Source: Leifsonia sp. 466MF (GTDB taxonomy: Bacteria; Actinomycetota; Actinomycetes; Actinomycetales; Microbacteriaceae). From it: a stretch of 64,000 nt of DNA. The stretch spans positions 2,232,001-2,296,000 of the forward strand of contig NZ_LT629696.1 of assembly GCF_900100265.1 (NCBI RefSeq), read 5' to 3'. Position numbers and translations under genes: made by a program. Under the pieces are notes generated by a model, which was not told where the DNA came from, did no database searches, and saw nothing but the letters and a program-made list of their open reading frames with translations. This document shows positions 58,863-64,000 of this stretch, in pieces (position 1 is the first letter of the stretch; each line of letters starts with the position of its first letter).

Positions 58863-59878
58863 GGCGCCGGCGGCTCGTCGAGCGGGCCGCCGTACCAGTC
58901 CTCGATGAGGGCGCGCGCGATAGACGAGCGGCCCGGGAGGATGATCTGCTCGCGCGCCGCCCACAACTCGTCGCGGGTGAACCAGCGCACGTCGAGGATC
59001 TCCTCACCGTCCGGATCGAGCGCGCTCGCGGCCTGATCGTCGGCCAGCCGCGCCGTCATGCCGACCATCACCGATGCCGGGAACGGCCACGGCTGCGAGC
59101 CCTTGTAGCGGGCGTCGACGACGCGAATGCCCGCCTCCTCGAACATCTCGCGCTCCACCGCCGCCTCGAACGACTCGCCTGGCTCGACGAACCCGGCGAG
59201 CAGCGAATAGCGGGAGTTCTCCCACATCGCGTTGGAGCCGAGCAGGAGCCGGTCGTCCGCATCCAGCACCGTCACGATGACCGCGGGGTCGGTTCGCGGG
59301 AACACTTCGGAGCCGTCCTCGAGGCAGCGCCGCACCCAGCCCGCCTGCTCGACCACCGTCGGCGATCCGCAGCGGGGGCAGTGCGTGTGCGTCGCGTGCC
59401 AGTTCGCCATCGCGAGCGCCTCGGTGAAGAGGCCCGCGTCGCGGTCGCTCAGCGCGGTGGCGACCGTACGCAGGTTGCCCCAGCGCGCCTCGTCCGGCTC
59501 CAGCTCCTGCGCGGCGGCGTCGGTCAGCACCTGCAGCACCACGGCGATGCCCGCGGGCTCGGTCGCCGAGGCGACCGTGGTGCGGCCGAGGTACACGCGG
59601 ATCAGCGCGGAGGTGACCCGGTCCACCGGCAGCAGCTCCAGCTCGGCCGGTCCGGCATCCGGGGCCGACCAACCGTCGGCTGCGGGGGTCGCGGCCGCGA
59701 CGCTCTCCGCGGTCAGCAGCGCCCGTCCCTTCCACAGCGCGAGCACGCGCGTGGTCGGCTCCTCCCAGAGCTCGTCGAACAGGGCGGGCCGCGATCGCGC
59801 GGCATGGTCGCGATCGGTTGCGTGCCGCGAGAGCGGAAGAGCGGCGAGGGGAAGGGCGGGAGTCGGGGCGGACGACAT
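58859..59878 (-). CDS. nudC: NAD(+) diphosphatase (NudC-type Nudix hydrolase)
   Basis: 339 residues from ATG with AAAGGACC upstream. An N-terminal NUDIX-like domain (about 30-155) is followed by a zinc-ribbon part beginning HTHCPRCGSPT, whose second Cys pair is not complete. The catalytic Nudix box GFVEPGESFEAAVEREMFEE comes next, with the SQPWPFPASVMVG motif that marks NADH pyrophosphatases. It hydrolyses NAD(H) to NMN and AMP and can remove NAD caps from RNA. Its stop overlaps the uvrD2 start, as in the mycobacterial gene order. Confidence 0.95.
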   Translation of the reverse strand: MSSAPTPALPLAALPLSRHATDRDHAARSRPALFDELWEEPTTRVLALWKGRALLTAESVAAATPAADGWSAPDAGPAELELLPVDRVTSALIRVYLGRTTVASATEPAGIAVVLQVLTDAAAQELEPDEARWGNLRTVATALSDRDAGLFTEALAMANWHATHTHCPRCGSPTVVEQAGWVRRCLEDGSEVFPRTDPAVIVTVLDADDRLLLGSNAMWENSRYSLLAGFVEPGESFEAAVEREMFEEAGIRVVDARYKGSQPWPFPASVMVGMTARLADDQAASALDPDGEEILDVRWFTRDELWAAREQIILPGRSSIARALIEDWYGGPLDEPPAP

Positions 59879-59926
59879 CGAGGTCCTTTCGGGGCGTGGC
59901 GGACGGCCGTCGCAAGGAGGTCCAAT

Positions 59927-59932
59927 TAGCCT
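59927..59932 (+). promoter_or_regulatory. -10-like TAGCCT before the phosphotransferase-fold gene
   Basis: The hexamer ends 6 nt before the ATG at 59939. A full-strength AAGGAGGTCC lies upstream of it (59914-59923), too far (15 nt) for a standard ribosome site, so start selection is ambiguous between a leaderless transcript and a long-spaced site. Confidence 0.45.
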
Positions 59933-59938
59933 AGGTGC

Positions 59939-61018
59939 ATGGCCAGATCCCACTTCACTCTAGCCGCGCTGGCCACCTCGGCCGTTCCCGACCTCGACGT
60001 CTCCGGCGCCCGCAGCTACACCAGGAGCGGCGCAGGCGAGTTCGACTCGGCGCTGCTGTCGACGAGGGACGGCTCCACCGTCATCGTGCGCGTGCCGACG
60101 AACCAGATCGCGGAGACCGAGCAGAGCGCCGACCTGGTCGCGCTGCGCGCACTCACCACCGGCATCCGCAGCCGTCTCCCGTTCGAGGTGCCCCGCTACC
60201 TCGGCCAGGCGCCGGTCGCGGGAACGCGCGCCGTCGTCTACGACTTCCTCCCCGGCGAGCACATCGCGGTGGAGGACGTGCCGCCGGGCGACGGCCTGGC
60301 CGGGTCGATCGGGCACGCCATCGCGGCCATCCACGCGCTCCCCACCGCCTTCGTCGGCGAGGCCGGCCTGCCGGTGATGTCATCGGCCGAGTGCCTCACG
60401 GCGGCGAACTCGGTCATCGAATCGGCCGCATCCACCGGTCTCCTGCCCGTGGCGCTGCGCGACCGGTGGCGGGATGCGGCGGCCGACCACTCGATCTGGC
60501 AGTTCCAGCCGACCGTCATCAACGGCTCCCTCACCTCCGACTCGTTCCTCGTCGAGGACGATGTCGTCACGGCCGTGCTCGGCTGGTCGGCGCTCCGCGT
60601 CGGCGACCCGGCGCGCGACCTGCACTGGCTGCTCGCCATGAACCCGGAGGCGACCGACGGCGCCCTGGGCGCCTACGCCTCCACGCGGCAGGTCGCCACC
60701 GACCGCCAGTTCACCCAGCGCGCCATGCTGTACGCCGAGCTCGAGGTGGCCCGGTGGCTGCTCCACGGCCGCGAGGTACGCGACCAGACGATCGTGGATG
60801 ACGCGGTCGAGATGCTCGACGGCCTGGTGGACCGCGTCCGCAGCAACTCGATGAACCCGCTCTCGACGGCGACCGGCCCGATTATGGCCGTCGGCGATGT
60901 GGAGGCCATGCTCGACCGGACCCCCGGCGACCGCACGGATCCCGGAGGCTACGGGCGCTCGGGCGGGATGAAGCCGGTCGCCGACGACCAGAGCGACGTC
61001 AGCTCCTCCTCGGCGTAG
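59939..61018 (+). CDS. Aminoglycoside/macrolide phosphotransferase-fold protein, probable pseudokinase
   Basis: 359 residues. The APH fold is recognisable: VIVRVPTNQIAETEQSADL in the N-lobe, AVVYDFLPGEHI as hinge, and IGHAIAAIHALP. The catalytic loop, normally HGDLHPGN, reads NGSLTSDS (195-202), losing the catalytic Asp and the Asn ligand. The Mg-binding Asp of the IDW/DP motif is Gly (LGWSALRVGDPARDL). Phosphotransfer is therefore unlikely. The last 80 residues are polar and run 70 bp into the convergent adnB gene. It sits between nudC and adnB. Confidence 0.82.
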   Translation: MARSHFTLAALATSAVPDLDVSGARSYTRSGAGEFDSALLSTRDGSTVIVRVPTNQIAETEQSADLVALRALTTGIRSRLPFEVPRYLGQAPVAGTRAVVYDFLPGEHIAVEDVPPGDGLAGSIGHAIAAIHALPTAFVGEAGLPVMSSAECLTAANSVIESAASTGLLPVALRDRWRDAAADHSIWQFQPTVINGSLTSDSFLVEDDVVTAVLGWSALRVGDPARDLHWLLAMNPEATDGALGAYASTRQVATDRQFTQRAMLYAELEVARWLLHGREVRDQTIVDDAVEMLDGLVDRVRSNSMNPLSTATGPIMAVGDVEAMLDRTPGDRTDPGGYGRSGGMKPVADDQSDVSSSSA

Positions 61019-64000
61019 AGGCGCTCCGGCCGCACGACCGCGTCGTCGGCCACGAAGTAGAAGACGGCGTCGATCCGCTCCGGGTCGATCCCTGCGTAGC
61101 GCGCGAACGCCAGGCGGTAGAGCGCGAGCTGCAGCTGCTTGCGCTCCAGGTCGTCCGCGTCGCGCGGCGCCTTGCCGGTCTTCCAGTCGACGATCTGGTA
61201 GTCGTGGATGCCGTCCTCCGCCCGGTAGACGGCGTCGAGCTTGCAGACGACCACCTGCCCTGCGAGGGTGATGTGGATCTCCAGCTCCACCTCCTCCGGA
61301 CGCCGCCCGGCCCACTGGCTGCGCTCGAAGGTGGCTCGGAGCTCCTCGAAGCGCTCGGCCTCGAGCACGTCGCCTGCGAGGTCGTCCAGTTCGGCGACGT
61401 GGGCGTCGAGCACGTCGGTCGCGCCCGCGACCGTGCCGAAGCGCTCCTCCACCCAGCGGTGGAACAGGGTGCCCAGCCTCGTCTGGCGGTACGGGCGCTC
61501 GGGCATCGGCCGGCGCAGGGTCGCCGCCACCGATGCCGGGTCGGTCACGTAGTCCTTGAACCGCGAGGCCGGGATGCGCGCGGGCAGCTCGACGAGACCC
61601 GCCTCTTCTGCGCGTCGGGCGCGCTCGGCGAGCAGCAGGTCGAGATCGCGCGCGTAGACACCGCCGTCGCCCACCCCGCGCTCCCGTGCTCGGCGGACCG
61701 CCTCCGCCGCTGCCTCGACGCGCGTGCGGCGGGCGCCGAGCGGCTCAAGCGGCCAGGTCACGGTGGATGCGGTCAGCGCGAGCGGGTTCTCCTCCGGCTC
61801 GTCGCAGTCCGGGAACGCGTCCGGCGGCAGCAGACCCGCCTCCTGCAGTTCCAGGAGGTACGACCCGGGGCCGCGCGGCTTGGTCTGGGTCGACCAGTAC
61901 GAACCGGACAGCAGCAGCCGCTGCCGGGCCCGGGTGACGGCGACGTAGATCAGCCGGCGCTGCTCGTCGAGGTGCCGGGCGAGGTTGTCCTCCTCGAACG
62001 CCGCGATCGAGTCGTTGACGTCCTTCTGGGTCTCGGCGGTGCGCCAGGCGATCACCGGAAGCTCGGCAGAGTCTCCGCGGAACTCGTTCGGTAGCTGCCC
62101 GAAGGCCAGCCAGCCCTTGCGGCTCTGCGGCGGCCCGGGGAGCTCCCCCTCGACGAGGCGCGGGACGGCCACGACATCCCACTCCAGGCCCTTCGCGCCG
62201 TGGATGGTGAGGATCTGCACGGTGCCCGGCTCCGGCTCCTCGCTGCGCGGGGCCAGGTTGTCGCGCTGCTCCGCCTCCGCGAGCCATGACAGGAAGGAAC
62301 CGAGGGTCGCCTGGTCGTCAGCCGCGAGGTACGAGGCGACCTGCTCCGCGAACGCGTCGAGGCTCGCCTGACCGAGCTGCGCGGTCTCGTTCGCCGCGAC
62401 CTCGATGTCGAGCAGAAGCTCCTGCTGCACCAGCGTGACGAGGTCGAGCAGGTCGAGCCCGACCCGTGACCGCAGGTGGTCGAGCCGTCGGCCGGCGTCG
62501 CGCATCCGCGCCAGACCCTCCGGGCTGAATCCCGCCAACCGTCCGTGGTCGTCCGGTGCCTCGACGACGAAGTCGAGCGCATCCACCAGGGACGCCGACT
62601 CCTCCCCCGCGACGGATCGCCGCAGCCGGTCGCGCAGTTCGGGATCGAGCCGCTGGTACCGGTGGTCGCGCTCGGCGAGCCACGACGCGACATCGCGCAG
62701 CGCGGCGATGTCCTTCGGCCCGACGCGCCACTTCGCGCCTGTGAGCAACCGGATCAGCTCGGAGCCGGCGGTCGGGTCGTGCATCACCCGCAGAGCGCTG
62801 ACAAGGTCGGCGATGACGGGCTGCTCCAGCAGGCCGCCCAGCCCGAGCACGTGATACGGGATGCCGTGGCGGGCGAGGGCGGACGTGAACACGTCGATCT
62901 TCTTCAGCGACCGGCAGAGCATCGCAGCACTCGGCGGGACGCCGTCGTCGTCGCGCTCGCCGAGCCGTGCGCCGAGCCAGCGCGCCACCGTCTCGGCCTC
63001 GTCGGCAACCGTCTGCTCGAACATCGCTGTCAGCTCCCCCGCGACAGCACCGGGGCGCGGCTGCAGGCGCTCGACGTGCACCGGTGAGGCGGCCGTCAGC
63101 GGCTCCACGAGCGCGTTCGCCGCATCCAGGACGCGCGTCGGGTTGCGCCAGCTGGTGCTCAGCGCGTACTCGGCCGCTCCGCCCTCCGCCCCAGCGCGCT
63201 GACCGGTGAAGTCGGCGGAGAATCGGCCGAGGTTGGCCGCGCTGGCGCCGCGCCAGCCGTAGATGGACTGGTGCGGATCGCCGACCGCCATCACCGGCTG
63301 CCCGGCGAACAGCGTCGAGAGCAGACGCGTCTGCACGACGGAGGTGTCCTGGTACTCGTCGAGCAGCACGACGCGGTAGCGCCGGCGGTAGTCGGCGACC
63401 ACCGCGGGGAGGCGCTCGCTCACATCCAGCGCGAGGGCCACCTGGTCGGAGTACTCGACGAATCCGCGACGGCGCTTCTCGTCGGCGAAGGCGCGGGCGA
63501 GATCGAGCAGCGGAGGAAGCGACCCGACCGCGTCGACGGCCGAGCGCACGGAGGCGTAGAGCTCCTTCACGCGCCCGTTGCCCGTCGGCAGCTCGGCGAT
63601 GCGCGCGAACTGCTCCACCATCCGCTCGACGTCGTCCGGGTCGGCGACGTTCTCGCTGAGCGCCCGGCTCAGCGTCACGACCGCGGTCGTGACCGCCTCG
63701 ACGCCCCGGTCGAGCTCGACCAGGCGGTCGTCGGTGCTGGTCACGACGAGACGGCGGGCGAGCTGCCACGCCGACGCCTCGCTGAGCACCGCCGACTCCG
63801 GCTCGCGGCCGATCAGCAACGCGTTCTCGCGGAAGATCGCGTTCGCGAACGAGTTGTAGGTGGCGACCGCCGGGGCGTCGAACGGGTCGAACTCCACCTC
63901 GGTCACGCCGGACGCGACCAGCTGCTCGATACGGGTGCGGATGCGGCCCGCCAGCTCGCCCGCCGCCTTGCGGGTGAACGTCAGGCCGAGGATCTCGGGA
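60949..64000 (-). CDS. adnB: AdnB-like UvrD helicase/RecB-nuclease subunit (partial, 5' end beyond window)
   Basis: The frame is open to the right edge; the visible 1016 codons begin within motif Ia (PEILGLTFTRKAAGELAGRI), so Walker A and the true start lie outside. Helicase motifs visible: II VVLLDEYQDTSVVQ, III AVGDPHQSIYGWRGA, V ILTIHGAKGLEWDVVAVP and VI YVAVTRARQRLL. The C-terminal RecB-family nuclease shows GTLFHRWVEERFG, KLDAVYRAEDG and QIVDWKTGKAP with the D...DxK active site. Size and position match AdnB (Rv3201c) of the mycobacterial AdnAB double-strand-break resection motor. AdnA should lie just upstream. Confidence 0.88.
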   Translation of the reverse strand, partial: PEILGLTFTRKAAGELAGRIRTRIEQLVASGVTEVEFDPFDAPAVATYNSFANAIFRENALLIGREPESAVLSEASAWQLARRLVVTSTDDRLVELDRGVEAVTTAVVTLSRALSENVADPDDVERMVEQFARIAELPTGNGRVKELYASVRSAVDAVGSLPPLLDLARAFADEKRRRGFVEYSDQVALALDVSERLPAVVADYRRRYRVVLLDEYQDTSVVQTRLLSTLFAGQPVMAVGDPHQSIYGWRGASAANLGRFSADFTGQRAGAEGGAAEYALSTSWRNPTRVLDAANALVEPLTAASPVHVERLQPRPGAVAGELTAMFEQTVADEAETVARWLGARLGERDDDGVPPSAAMLCRSLKKIDVFTSALARHGIPYHVLGLGGLLEQPVIADLVSALRVMHDPTAGSELIRLLTGAKWRVGPKDIAALRDVASWLAERDHRYQRLDPELRDRLRRSVAGEESASLVDALDFVVEAPDDHGRLAGFSPEGLARMRDAGRRLDHLRSRVGLDLLDLVTLVQQELLLDIEVAANETAQLGQASLDAFAEQVASYLAADDQATLGSFLSWLAEAEQRDNLAPRSEEPEPGTVQILTIHGAKGLEWDVVAVPRLVEGELPGPPQSRKGWLAFGQLPNEFRGDSAELPVIAWRTAETQKDVNDSIAAFEEDNLARHLDEQRRLIYVAVTRARQRLLLSGSYWSTQTKPRGPGSYLLELQEAGLLPPDAFPDCDEPEENPLALTASTVTWPLEPLGARRTRVEAAAEAVRRARERGVGDGGVYARDLDLLLAERARRAEEAGLVELPARIPASRFKDYVTDPASVAATLRRPMPERPYRQTRLGTLFHRWVEERFGTVAGATDVLDAHVAELDDLAGDVLEAERFEELRATFERSQWAGRRPEEVELEIHITLAGQVVVCKLDAVYRAEDGIHDYQIVDWKTGKAPRDADDLERKQLQLALYRLAFARYAGIDPERIDAVFYFVADDAVVRPERLYAEEELTSLWSSATGFIPPERP

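Noticed and set aside
1..64000. CRISPR arrays, insertion sequences, integrases, prophage genes
   Set aside because: No spaced direct repeats, transposase or integrase motifs, or terminal inverted repeats were seen. The short tandem repeats found are coding or promoter-associated.

Overview
The window is a contiguous stretch of chromosome from a high-GC actinobacterium. I see no insertion sequence, prophage, plasmid or CRISPR signature. Gene content, GTG starts, 4-bp ATGA/GTGA gene overlaps, the smpB-ftsX-ftsE-prfB order and the ssrA tag (reads NNKSTVSAKADFALAA before the stop) point to Actinomycetia, most probably Microbacteriaceae (Leifsonia-like). The genus is an inference from gene content only.

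Layout. 1-4.6 kb: the end of an ABC-2 export pair, a quinone oxidoreductase, adenine deaminase and an alpha/beta hydrolase. 4.6-6.8 kb: a copper locus (His/Met-rich membrane protein, YcnI, CopC). 6.8-9.8 kb: a minus-strand operon of DUF6325 protein, a 51-residue basic peptide and a large arylsulfatase. 10-17 kb: trans-translation and division genes (ssrA, smpB, ftsX, ftsE, prfB). 17-25 kb: housekeeping genes (MFS, LLM oxidoreductase, tRNA-Leu, DedA, CDF, rdgB-rph-murI, pncB). 25-28 kb: an ABC exporter. 28-35 kb: cell-surface glycopolymer genes (NTP transferase, Wzm/Wzt-like exporter, two GT2 enzymes, a CDP-alcohol phosphotransferase) with a small regulator and membrane-protein insert. 35-38.5 kb: an HtrA protease and an aminotransferase.

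38.5-44.9 kb is the most unusual part. Eight minus-strand genes each overlap the next by 1-8 nt: a receiver/PIG-L deacetylase fusion, an ATP-grasp enzyme, a PHP phosphoesterase, a 64-residue membrane protein, a lone receiver, a PAS histidine kinase, a nitrilase-family amidase and a 126-residue protein. After the initiator tRNA comes a 768-residue protein joining a trypsin-like domain to an S1/P1-nuclease/phospholipase-C-like zinc domain (45.1-47.4 kb). Two ROK regulators follow, one with an isolated GH3 C-terminal-like protein.

50.5-64 kb is a block also found in mycobacteria (UPF0182, PDZ-S16 protease, zincin_2, ThiF/cyclodehydratase-like, UvrD2, NudC, AdnB). Inserted in it is a phosphotransferase-fold protein that has lost its catalytic residues. 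The adnB-like gene runs off the right edge.

Many genes have a TANNNT -10-like hexamer only 6-9 nt before the start codon, which suggests frequent leaderless transcripts. Functional statements rest on motif recognition by eye; no database search was run.
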